The notes under the pieces were generated by a model that had not been told where the DNA came from, ran no database searches, and worked only from the letters and a program-made list of their open reading frames with translations. From Candidatus Zixiibacteriota bacterium (GTDB lineage Bacteria; Zixibacteria; MSB-5A5; WJJR01; JAJRUJ01), in contig JAGVQM010000039.1 in NCBI GenBank assembly GCA_020051695.1, forward strand, positions 36,881 through 100,880: a stretch of 64,000 bases of DNA. The letters are read 5' to 3'. Of this stretch, positions 54,768 to 63,421 are shown in pieces (the first letter of the stretch is position 1; every line of letters begins with the position of its first letter). The position numbers and the translations under genes are program-made.

Positions 54768-55301
54768 GTATCTATGCTACATAGGCAATTGTCCTCCGTT
54801 GTTAAGCGTTCACGACCTCCGGTTTCACGAAAAATATTCCCACACGGTCTTGAGGGCTTATTCATTGATCTTCCAAGTGGTTCGCGTTTGCCGCTCCTTG
54901 CCGGTACAAATGGCTCTCACTTCACGCATATGATGGGCGGGCGATGTTATTGGGGTATGAACCGGATATTAATTTTCGATTAAACCCCGATTCCTGACAG
55001 CGGCGACGCACCGGATACATAGACAGCGGCCAGGCAGTCGTGACGGCCTGGCCGGGGATGCGGATGCTGCTGAGAGGACATCGGACGAAGTATGGGGAAC
55101 GTGGTTACGGGTAATCGCGCGGGCCTTTTTTAGGTTCATTATATTCAATTTATGCCAATGATCTCTTTTACATACATTAGCCGCACCACGTTTTGGGGAT
55201 ATAATCAGGACATTAATTTTCAATGAAATTCCAGATTTTGCTGGCGACAGTGAAATGTTGCACCCTGTCGGCGGGACGGAGGGGAGGACAGCTGCGCAAT
55301 A

Positions 55302-55340
55302 GAAAAATGCCGGCTGGGCGATTGTGATCGCCCGGCCGGC
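55302..55340 (-). terminator. Rho-independent terminator of the TonB receptor gene
   Basis: Minus strand: GCCGGCCGGGCG pairs with CGCCCAGCCGGC (one G-T pair), followed by ATTTTTCT. It lies 44 bases past the receptor stop. Confidence 0.82.
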
Positions 55341-55383
55341 GATTGCAGATGTCACGGAGGTAAAACAGGGAATGCCCTGACAC

Positions 55384-58317
55384 CTACAACGTGTATGAAA
55401 GTCCCAGACTTATCGAGCGTCCGATGCCGTATTGCTCGTAGTAATATTTCTTGTCACGATACGTATACATCTTTTCCATTTCGGCATTCAGCACGTTTTT
55501 GCCGACAAGTTTTATTTCTACACCGGCGACAATGCTTTTCGTGGCGATAAGGTCCAGGATATCACGCGGTTCTTCATAAACGTTTGGTGCACCGCCTCCG
55601 AGGTTGATGGCGAAGGTTTTGCCGACCCGGTTATACTGCAGATTAAGGGATGTCCCGTGGCGCACGTTGTCATAACTCAGTGAAATATTGACAACATACG
55701 GTGCCTGGCCGCGCATTTCCCGGGTATCCGGGGCACCGGCATCGAATGCGCGGAGCCGAATAAGCTCAGCTTCGGGGATGTCGACTTCAGAGTGTACAAA
55801 TGTCAGATTGGCCGCGGCATTAAAGTTGCTCAATGCCGGCGACAAAATATCGAGCTGCTTGCGGATTTCGAATTCGATGCCGTACAGTGTGGCCCTGTCG
55901 ATATTCTGGGGTTGAATCTGGTCGGAATTATTACTCAATACCGCAATTTCAATCGGGTTGGTAATCTTTTTGTAAAACCCGCTGACCGCCAGGATTTCCG
56001 CCGGACGGGTGAACCATTCGGCGCGCAGGTCCCAGTTATCGATCAAACTCCGCTTCAGCCCCGGGTTGCCATTGAACCCCTTGCCGGAGGAACCGTAGTC
56101 ATAGCTGAAATAGGGAGCAAATTCACGGAAGGTCGGCCGGGCCAGGGTCCGGCCATACGCCGCGCGGATGTTGGCTTGTTTGCCCACATGGTAGACGGCG
56201 TTCAGCGAGGGCAACCAGTCATTTTCCTCGATCAGCCCGCTTCTGTATTTGACCGAATCTTTGGTCGTGCGGTCGAACCCGTTTTGCACCCACATGTGGG
56301 TTGATTCCAGCCGAGTACCGCCGATCAAATTCAACTGTTGTGTCACGGGGAGTTCAAACATAGCGTAGACGGCATTGATATCCTGCCGCGCATCATATTG
56401 TTCAGCGGGGGTTGTTGCCTCTTCAATCAGGTTGTCGAAAATGTATAGCGGCGGGGCGGTGGCCGAATATTGCTGGACCCGGTAGCCCAGTGTATCGAGG
56501 TACGCCTCGATACTCCCGCCAACTTGCGTGAAAATCGATGTTCCCGCGTACTTGAAATACCGTTCGCGATGTTCGCGGACTTTGTCCAGGGCGGAAAAAC
56601 CGCTCTTGAAGTTGGTCGTTGCGCCGAGGGGGATGATTACATCAAGCTTGTATTCATCGTTGCTTTCATCGATCTTGCGGAAAAAGCGATACGGCTGGTC
56701 CACTTCGGTGGGGTCCATGCTGTACCGCGGCTGGGCCAGCGGTACCCCGTCACTGTCAAGGTACTGGATCTTATTATTGAAGTAGCGGAGGTCCGGCGTA
56801 TCCATGTCTGCGTCGGAAAAACTCACCTGCCAATTGACCCGCGTCTCAAAACCCGGCGATAGATGATGTTTTCCGTGCAGTTGCACGCTGTTCAAATCGC
56901 GTTCCTTGTAGGACAGGACGCGTGCCTGCAATTGCGCTGACGCTGTATCGCCCTGCTCGATGCTGAAACCGTCGGGCTGGCCGCCCTGCAGGTACCGGGT
57001 TTCTGTTTCCGTGCCGTGGTTGCGGATCAATACTGCGCCGATCTTATGATTGTCGCGCAGACTGTAACTAATGTTGGCCAGCCCCCCCAGCAGGTCTTCT
57101 TCGATACTGCGGGTGTCGTGGAGATAACTGCGAATAACCAGTTCCGGTTCAGCTCCCATGATCATCCGCCAGCGGGCGTCGATACCGTCTTCATAGAAGT
57201 TCGCGCTTCCGCCGTAACTTAAGGTGGAATTCAAACCGAGGCGGCGGCCGAACAACTGGAATACGTCGCCGTACGATGCCTTCACTGATCCGGCAAACGG
57301 TACTTTCTTGTGCGCTTGGTTAAAATTCTTGTCGAAAGAATCAAAAAGCCAGGCCAGCGAATCGGCAAAAGCCCGATTTTTGGTATGCATTGGAATATCG
57401 TTGGGCAGCTGTTGCGCAAACTCCGAGTCCCACGCTTCCGGGATCTTCAAACTCCCCTTCTCGAAGGTCAGGAAGTTTTCGTTGTAAGTGGTTTGGCTGT
57501 TATGGCCGCCGGAGACTGACACCGCAATCGTCCGGTACTCCGGGTAATCTTTGGTGATCAGGTCCACGCTGCCGCCGGCGAAATTTCCCGGCTTATCGGG
57601 AGTAAAACTCTTGGTGATGACGATATTGTCGAGCAGACTGGTGGAGATCAAATCCATCGGTACCGCCTGTTTTTCCGGGTCGGGTGTAGGCATCATCGAA
57701 CCATTTAATTGCGTGTTGCTGTAACGGTCCCCCAGTCCACGGATATAAACATATTTGCCACCGGATACTGTTGCGCCGACCACCCTGGTCATGGCCTCTG
57801 CCGCATCACCCGCGCCGGACTTGGAGATTTCTTCGGCGCTGATGGCGTCGGTTACCTGCCGCGCGGCATGGCGATGTTTCAGCATGACTGCTTCGGTATT
57901 TTGCAAAGCGCGGCCGGTTACGACAACCGTTTCGCCTTCAATCTCTTTCAGTGGCATGGCAAAGTTCAAGAGGATCATCTCGTTAGCCACAACCTGTACG
58001 TTTTCGATCACTACTTTGCTGTAGCCGATGCTGGAGGCGACCAGCGTATAGCTGCCCGGAGGGACATCCTTTATATTGAACAGCCCGTCCAAGTCGGAAG
58101 CCGCACCTTTGGTCGTTCCCTGAATCGTAACGCTCGCGCCGATAATGGTTTCGCCGTTGGCTGCGTCGATGACTTTGCCCATAATCCAACCCGGCCGAAC
58201 AGAATCTGCGGCAGCGTAACGTGTTGACAACATGATGGTTAATGCGATAACACTAAAACCAACGAGACCGAAAACCGCATTACGCAACTGACGAAATAGG
58301 AAGCTCCTGGAACTCAT
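55384..58317 (-). CDS. TonB-dependent outer-membrane receptor
   Basis: A 977-residue receptor: N-terminal membrane/signal segment (about 15-38), carboxypeptidase-regulatory-like beta sandwich (about 45-125; GKVIDAANGETIIGASV), plug (about 145-270; YVYIRGLGDRYSNTQLNG) and a 22-strand-type barrel ending in ISLGLSYTL. ATG 58317 is chosen because AGGAGG precedes it at six bases; ATG 58338 has no such site. The plug/YIRGLG type is often a receptor for peptides, sugars or siderophores; substrate unknown. Divergent from an OmpR-type regulator gene with an operator-like array between them. Confidence 0.9.
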   Translation of the reverse strand: MSSRSFLFRQLRNAVFGLVGFSVIALTIMLSTRYAAADSVRPGWIMGKVIDAANGETIIGASVTIQGTTKGAASDLDGLFNIKDVPPGSYTLVASSIGYSKVVIENVQVVANEMILLNFAMPLKEIEGETVVVTGRALQNTEAVMLKHRHAARQVTDAISAEEISKSGAGDAAEAMTRVVGATVSGGKYVYIRGLGDRYSNTQLNGSMMPTPDPEKQAVPMDLISTSLLDNIVITKSFTPDKPGNFAGGSVDLITKDYPEYRTIAVSVSGGHNSQTTYNENFLTFEKGSLKIPEAWDSEFAQQLPNDIPMHTKNRAFADSLAWLFDSFDKNFNQAHKKVPFAGSVKASYGDVFQLFGRRLGLNSTLSYGGSANFYEDGIDARWRMIMGAEPELVIRSYLHDTRSIEEDLLGGLANISYSLRDNHKIGAVLIRNHGTETETRYLQGGQPDGFSIEQGDTASAQLQARVLSYKERDLNSVQLHGKHHLSPGFETRVNWQVSFSDADMDTPDLRYFNNKIQYLDSDGVPLAQPRYSMDPTEVDQPYRFFRKIDESNDEYKLDVIIPLGATTNFKSGFSALDKVREHRERYFKYAGTSIFTQVGGSIEAYLDTLGYRVQQYSATAPPLYIFDNLIEEATTPAEQYDARQDINAVYAMFELPVTQQLNLIGGTRLESTHMWVQNGFDRTTKDSVKYRSGLIEENDWLPSLNAVYHVGKQANIRAAYGRTLARPTFREFAPYFSYDYGSSGKGFNGNPGLKRSLIDNWDLRAEWFTRPAEILAVSGFYKKITNPIEIAVLSNNSDQIQPQNIDRATLYGIEFEIRKQLDILSPALSNFNAAANLTFVHSEVDIPEAELIRLRAFDAGAPDTREMRGQAPYVVNISLSYDNVRHGTSLNLQYNRVGKTFAINLGGGAPNVYEEPRDILDLIATKSIVAGVEIKLVGKNVLNAEMEKMYTYRDKKYYYEQYGIGRSISLGLSYTL

Positions 58318-58472
58318 GCAATTCCTCCTGTTTGACATCCCCTGTCACGGTAGGAGAATCGGCTATTCGTGTTAAGGGAGTGTGAAGATCAAAATAATAA
58401 ACCGTAAATTACACCGGGCGTGGAATGCATCCGGCTTTATCGCCGGTATCACCGACCAATTTTACACAATCC

Positions 58473-58505
58473 TAACAATTCGTTAATCGGGTGTTAATAT
58501 TGTGT
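58473..58505 (+). promoter_or_regulatory. three tandem 11-bp direct repeats
   Basis: TAACAATTCGT, TAATCGGGTGT and TAATATTGTGT run head to tail with exactly 11-base spacing (consensus TAAyNNNNNGT). Such one-turn spacing is typical of OmpR/PhoB-family binding sites. It lies in the shared upstream region of the TonB receptor and the OmpR-type gene, and would support ATG 58521 over GTG 58491 as the start of the latter. Confidence 0.6.
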
Positions 58506-58520
58506 ACGTACAACAATGAC

Positions 58521-59267
58521 ATGCTCAGCGAACGCTGGAAACCATTCAGTTATTATGCAACCGGCACTGCGCGCATTCTGGTCATTGAACCCGCGGCCGA
58601 GGTGTGCCGGCTGCTGGCGGACAACTTGGCGCAGGACGGTTGCCGCGTTGACCGGGCATCAACTGTCGAGGAAGGATTACGTTGCATCAATGCTCGTAGC
58701 GTCGATGCCATCGTCCTGGATCTGCGGCTGAACGGCCTGGAATTGTGCCGGCAGTTAAAGAGCGGCCGCGAGACCAGTGACATTCCGCTTATCCTGCTTA
58801 CCGCCCCGGGCGAGGATGAACAAACCATCACCGGGTTGGAACTGGGGGCCGATTTCTTTTTCGACAGGTCGCTTAATCCGCAGGTCTTTGTCGCCCTTGT
58901 TCGTTCCCTTTGCCGAAAAGTCAAACAACAGCAGACCAAAGCCGAGCTCCCCATCAGCGTCGGCAAAATCGCGATTTTGCCGGAGCAACATGAAGTGCGA
59001 ATTGCCGGCCGGGAGGTCCAGCTTTCGACCACCGAATTCGGCATCCTGCGGTTATTGGCCGGTTCTCCGGGGCGGGTATTCGGCCGCGCTTCCATCATTG
59101 ATGAGATTTTTAACCGGGACTCAACGGTTACCGGGCGGGCTGTGGACGTCCATATCGCCGGTCTGCGGAAAAAACTCGGTCCCTGCAAAAATTACATTCG
59201 CACTGTCCGGGGGGTGGGGTATCGAATCAAAAGCCCGGATCGTGTGGATTCTCTGATTGCGGAATGA
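58521..59267 (+). CDS. OmpR-type response regulator with atypical receiver
   Basis: A 248-residue regulator: receiver (about 15-130) and winged-helix DNA-binding domain (about 145-235; STTEFGILRLLAGSPGRVF, GRAVDVHIAGLRKKLG, VRGVGYRI). The receiver is unusual: the acidic pair after strand 1 is ILVIEPAAE rather than ILVVDD, the loop after the phospho-acceptor Asp is shortened (VLDLRLNGLEL), and the conserved Lys-Pro is DRSLN. Phosphorylation may be weak or absent. GTG 58491 is an alternative start. Neighbours: the TonB receptor (divergent) and a histidine kinase. Confidence 0.83.
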   Translation: MLSERWKPFSYYATGTARILVIEPAAEVCRLLADNLAQDGCRVDRASTVEEGLRCINARSVDAIVLDLRLNGLELCRQLKSGRETSDIPLILLTAPGEDEQTITGLELGADFFFDRSLNPQVFVALVRSLCRKVKQQQTKAELPISVGKIAILPEQHEVRIAGREVQLSTTEFGILRLLAGSPGRVFGRASIIDEIFNRDSTVTGRAVDVHIAGLRKKLGPCKNYIRTVRGVGYRIKSPDRVDSLIAE

Positions 59268-59494
59268 CAGCCGTCTACGGGAGGCGGCGCTCATCTTTCG
59301 CCTGCCGTAAGGGTCCTGGGAAAAGCCGTTGGCCCCGCGTTAGTTAAACCGTCGTACCGGCAGAGCCGGACGGGCTGCACACCATAAAACGTAAAATGGT
59401 CACAGAATAAGCCGCACCGAAAATTCCGGTAGTCTTGATGAAGCAGCCCATTATTGTTACATTGCGCTGGTGTCCAAAGGATGTGAGGTTTTCG

Positions 59495-61795
59495 ATGCGA
59501 TTCTGTCCGGCTTGTGTTCGGTCCCTGATCACCGTCATCCTTTATTTCGGTGTCAGCTTCGCGGAATCTTATCATTCGGTGGAGGCAGTCGACGACCCTT
59601 TGCTTCTCCCGTATCGATTCTCGGTCAATCAAATACTGCCGGGGCACGACGAAAAAGGAAACCCACTTACCGAGTGGTGGGTTCCCGTAGATTCATTCAA
59701 CAACAACCAGACTGGTCTCTATGTTATCCAGAACAGCTGGCGGGAGTCCTTTACGCCGATCGTATTCTTCGGTTTCCTGAATGATCCTCTCCCTGTCGAT
59801 CAGGAAAATATCAATACAGCGGAAATTTACAGCAATCAGGATGCCGATTTGAATCGCGATGGCGTGCGCGAGGTTTTGATTACCTATACCGCCCGCGATA
59901 CCGCGTGGTTGGAAGTATTGACGCCGACGGAGAATCAGGGGACACGCCTGGCCCCCCTGATGCTGGCGACCGGCATTGATCGGGATGGGAAGGGAAACTG
60001 GGACGGCAAGGCCCACATTAGGGCGGTGACCGATCTCGACGGCGACGGCAACGACGAAATTCTGATTGCCTGTGATGCCGGTTATGATTTATATCCGCGG
60101 AAACTGTCGTGTATCGATTGGTTTCGCCGGCGGATCGCTTGGGAATTTCCCGTGGCCGGGTTGGTCAGTACCGTGGAAGTCGCGGAGCTGGCGGCGGGGG
60201 AAGGGCTTTCAATCGTCGTTGATGTTGCATCCAAGGGCAACGCGGCCGTCGCCGGCGATATGGACGATGTTCATTCATATGTCATCGTTCTTGATCCATC
60301 TGGAATCTTGAAATGGAAGGCCGTGACGGGCGGGGAGTTTACAGATGGACTGCCCACACTCATCGATGTCGATGGAGACGGCACCTTGGAGGTAGTGACT
60401 CTCGTGTGGCACGAGGTGGAAACCGGCCAGACCGGGATATCGCGGACCCACTCCCGATTGATTGTGCGGGACTGCGACGGGGTCGTGCGGGACTCTGTTG
60501 ACGTGGACGCCGATGGTCTGGTAGCACAGATATACCTTTGCGATATCAACAATGATGGACACGACGACATCCTCGTGCCACTGTCTACCGGCGAACTGCG
60601 AGTCTATGACCAAAGATTAAAAATGTTGACGTCGTGTCGCTTCTATACGTCGGTAACCATATTCGACTGTCGCGATTTCCTGGGGCGGGGTGATAATCAA
60701 CTTCTGGTGCGGACGGCGGACGCGAAAGCATTATTGCTTGATGGCGATTTCGAAATTCTGGCGCAATATGAGGGTAAATTCGACTTAAGACATTCGCATG
60801 CGTATCGGGAATCTCCCGAGCAGAAGGGATTCAATCTGGTCTTGCATCTCACTGAAGACCAAACTAATCACGTGCTATCGTTCGCGAGGAATCCTTGGTG
60901 GTTTGTTTTCAAGCGAAATCCGGCGCTCGCCTTTTGGATCGCCTTCATTCCACTCAGCGTTGTGGCCAGTGTGGTCGCGGTCTATTCTCTTCGGATCCGG
61001 GCGAAAAACAGGCAGATCACGCGGGCCAGGGACGCCCTTGATGCCGCGCTCGGGGAATTGCAGGCAATACAACAGAAACTGGTCGCCGCGGAGAAATTCA
61101 AACAGGCCCGGGACATCGCCGGCGGGTTTGCCCACGAAATCCGCAACGCATTGTTTCCGGCGCGGGGGGCGCTGGGCAAATTGCTTCTGTCCTGGGGCCG
61201 TAGTGGGACTGCTGATGACGAGGGTGGCAGGTTACTGCGCCTGGCGGACGGCGCGGTGGCGCATGCTGTTGCGATCACGAAATCCATTTCGCAGTTCACC
61301 GGGCTGGCGGGGGAGACGGCTGGGGGTAGCGTCAACCTGTCCCGGGTCATTGCCGAAGTGCTGGATGTCAACCGCATGATGATTGAGCAGCGACGGATCA
61401 AAGTCACCGCAGAGGGAGACGATTCCGCCGAAGTCGTTGGGAATCCGGATCAGCTTCAGGTTGTGTTTAACAACCTGCTGCTGAACAGCATTGATGCCTT
61501 GACAAATGTCGAAAATCCGGCTATTATTATGCGGTGGGTTATTACTAACGAGGTGGTAAACTTATCGTTTGCGGACAACGGGTGTGGGATCCCCCAGGAA
61601 CAGCAGGACCGGATCTTCGATGCCTTCTATTCGACAAAACCGGATACCGGCACCGGTATCGGACTGTCTATGACTAAACGGATCATTGAAATGCACGGCG
61701 GCACGATTACGGTGCACAGTGAATCAGGCGGCGGCACGGCCTTTGTCATCACCCTTAAGCGTCATGACCGGCTCGACGGCGGAGCGGGGACATAA
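59495..61795 (+). CDS. sensor histidine kinase with FG-GAP-like periplasmic propeller
   Basis: A 766-residue kinase. Signal peptide (1 to about 24); a large extracytoplasmic domain (about 25-470) with four or more Asp-rich blades of FG-GAP/VCBS type (DLNRDGVREVLI, DLDGDGNDEILIA, DVDGDGTLEVVTLV, DINNDGHDDILVP), likely Ca-binding; a membrane helix (about 478-500); coiled coil; HisKA with His547 in FAHEIRNAL; HATPase (N box VVFNNLLLNSIDAL, G1 ADNGCGIP, G2 GTGIGLS). ATG 59495 is set by TGAGG and by the signal peptide; the frame is open to 59435. Its partner is the NtrC-type gene overlapping by one base. Confidence 0.85.
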   Translation: MRFCPACVRSLITVILYFGVSFAESYHSVEAVDDPLLLPYRFSVNQILPGHDEKGNPLTEWWVPVDSFNNNQTGLYVIQNSWRESFTPIVFFGFLNDPLPVDQENINTAEIYSNQDADLNRDGVREVLITYTARDTAWLEVLTPTENQGTRLAPLMLATGIDRDGKGNWDGKAHIRAVTDLDGDGNDEILIACDAGYDLYPRKLSCIDWFRRRIAWEFPVAGLVSTVEVAELAAGEGLSIVVDVASKGNAAVAGDMDDVHSYVIVLDPSGILKWKAVTGGEFTDGLPTLIDVDGDGTLEVVTLVWHEVETGQTGISRTHSRLIVRDCDGVVRDSVDVDADGLVAQIYLCDINNDGHDDILVPLSTGELRVYDQRLKMLTSCRFYTSVTIFDCRDFLGRGDNQLLVRTADAKALLLDGDFEILAQYEGKFDLRHSHAYRESPEQKGFNLVLHLTEDQTNHVLSFARNPWWFVFKRNPALAFWIAFIPLSVVASVVAVYSLRIRAKNRQITRARDALDAALGELQAIQQKLVAAEKFKQARDIAGGFAHEIRNALFPARGALGKLLLSWGRSGTADDEGGRLLRLADGAVAHAVAITKSISQFTGLAGETAGGSVNLSRVIAEVLDVNRMMIEQRRIKVTAEGDDSAEVVGNPDQLQVVFNNLLLNSIDALTNVENPAIIMRWVITNEVVNLSFADNGCGIPQEQQDRIFDAFYSTKPDTGTGIGLSMTKRIIEMHGGTITVHSESGGGTAFVITLKRHDRLDGGAGT

Positions 61796-63192
61796 TGGAC
61801 AAACCTGCCACTGGACGACCCGCCAATGTTGAGCATACGGTACTGCTCGTCGATGATGAACCCGCAGTACTCGACATGCTGGCCTGTTTGTTGTCTGATC
61901 AATTCCCCGTTCTGACGGCCGGTTCCGGTACCGCAGCAGTGGATGCGGTCCAACAAGATGGCGGAATTGCCGCAGTCGTCATGGATATCAAAATGGCCGG
62001 TATGGATGGTCTCGCGGCAGCGCGCGAGATTCGAAAAATCGCGCCGGATGTCCCCATTATTTTCCACACCGGATATCCGGGTGACTATAATGAAGACGAA
62101 ATCGACGCAACCGAAAAACCCTTCGACTATGTCCTCAAGGGAGAGGCCATTTCCCGGATCATCCGCGCCGTGCGCAATGCTGTCGAGTGTTATCGTTTGA
62201 AACGTGGAGGCGGGTTTCCGGCGGATGGCACTGGTGCGATGGGTGGGATTATCGGCCGTTCACAGCCGATGCAACACGTGTTCGGGCTGATTCGTCGGGC
62301 CGCTCCGACCGACAGCCGGATTATGATCCTGGGAGAGACCGGCACCGGCAAGGAACTGGTGGCGCGCTCGCTCCATGCCCAAAGCCCGCGAAAAGAACAC
62401 CGGCTGGCCATTCTCAATTGCAATCATAAATCGCCGGACCTTGTCGAAACGGAACTGTTCGGTCATGTCGCCGGCGCATTCACCGGCGCTGTGGGCAACC
62501 GGCTGGGCCTCTTTGAATATGCGGACAAGGGCACGGTCTTTCTGGACGAAATCGGCGATCTGGACATGACGACGCAGGCGAAAATCCTCCGTGTCCTGGA
62601 AACCGGCGAGTTCCAGCGGATCGGCGCCCCGGAAAACCTGCGGACCGATGTGCGAATCATCTGCGCCACTCATCGCAACCTGGCCGATCTGGTGGCGCGG
62701 CAGGTGTTTCGTGAGGATTTGTTTTATCGGCTGAAGGGGATCACCGTCGAACTGCCGCCCTTGCGCGACCGCCGCGAGGATATCCCCCTGCTGGTCGAAC
62801 GCTTCCTCGATCGATGCACCGTCGAACAGGGTCTTTCACCCAAGATTTTTGATTCCACGGCAATGGATGAATTGATCGCTTTCGACTGGCCGGGGAATGT
62901 CCGCCAGCTCCTCAACACGGTCGAGTCGCTGGTCACGCTGGCCGAGTCGGACATCATTTTCGGTGATGATGTCAAGCGCTTCCTCAACCTCGATCAACGC
63001 CCGGATACGCTCACCTGCGGCAATTTGACCGAGAGAGTGCGTTCGTACGAAAAAACGCTGATCATCGCTGCCCTCCAGCAGACGGGGTACAACATCTCGG
63101 CCGCCGCGCGCGTACTGCTGATCGACCGCACCAACCTGCGCAATAAAATCGCCCTGCACGGTATCAGTCTCCCTTCACTTCACGGCGAATAG
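61795..63192 (+). CDS. NtrC-family sigma-54 response regulator
   Basis: A 465-residue regulator: receiver (about 14-135; LLVDDEPAV, Asp in VMDIKMAGMDG, Lys in YVLKGE), AAA+ domain (about 150-385; Walker A GETGTGKE, GAFTGA intact, Walker B VFLDEIGD) and a Fis-type HTH (NISAAARVLLIDRTNLRNKI). Starts inside the kinase stop codon (TAATG), so the two are co-translated. Its target promoter was not found in the window: the LamG gene downstream has no clear GG-N10-GC element. Confidence 0.92.
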   Translation: MDKPATGRPANVEHTVLLVDDEPAVLDMLACLLSDQFPVLTAGSGTAAVDAVQQDGGIAAVVMDIKMAGMDGLAAAREIRKIAPDVPIIFHTGYPGDYNEDEIDATEKPFDYVLKGEAISRIIRAVRNAVECYRLKRGGGFPADGTGAMGGIIGRSQPMQHVFGLIRRAAPTDSRIMILGETGTGKELVARSLHAQSPRKEHRLAILNCNHKSPDLVETELFGHVAGAFTGAVGNRLGLFEYADKGTVFLDEIGDLDMTTQAKILRVLETGEFQRIGAPENLRTDVRIICATHRNLADLVARQVFREDLFYRLKGITVELPPLRDRREDIPLLVERFLDRCTVEQGLSPKIFDSTAMDELIAFDWPGNVRQLLNTVESLVTLAESDIIFGDDVKRFLNLDQRPDTLTCGNLTERVRSYEKTLIIAALQQTGYNISAAARVLLIDRTNLRNKIALHGISLPSLHGE

Positions 63193-63214
63193 GCATCACG
63201 GCCCGTTTCCCTGG

Positions 63215-63226
63215 GGTAAATTTACC
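63215..63226. promoter_or_regulatory. 12-bp palindrome before the LamG gene
   Basis: GGTAAATTTACC is a perfect palindrome about 195 bases upstream of the LamG gene and 23 bases after the NtrC-type stop. Possible operator. The remaining 229-base gap shows no gene. Confidence 0.35.
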
Positions 63227-63421
63227 GACCGTTTTGTCGCGACGCTGGTATGGAGTTACTCAGGGGCGACGTCACGGCGGGGGGCATCGCTTTCAATAAT
63301 CTTTTCTCGTTTAATAACTTGCTCGTTTTTTACCAGCAGTCGGCGGACGGGCATGGCGGTTGATTAGTGAGAGGCTCAATGGATAGGATAAATCAAACAA
63401 ATCAAAAACAGGAGGATGCAG

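Larger units (their letters stand above)
54667..55383. other. intergenic region with duplicated segment and hairpins
   Basis: About 715 bases between two minus-strand genes. It holds the 12-bp inverted repeat at 54725-54767, a GC-rich hairpin CGGCCAGGC/GCCTGGCCG near 55027-55054, the TonB terminator at 55302-55340, and two diverged copies of an AT-rich segment: GGATATTAATTTTCGAT (54964-54980) and GGACATTAATTTTCAAT (55208-55224), with similarity extending about 55 bases. No gene is seen. Confidence 0.5.
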
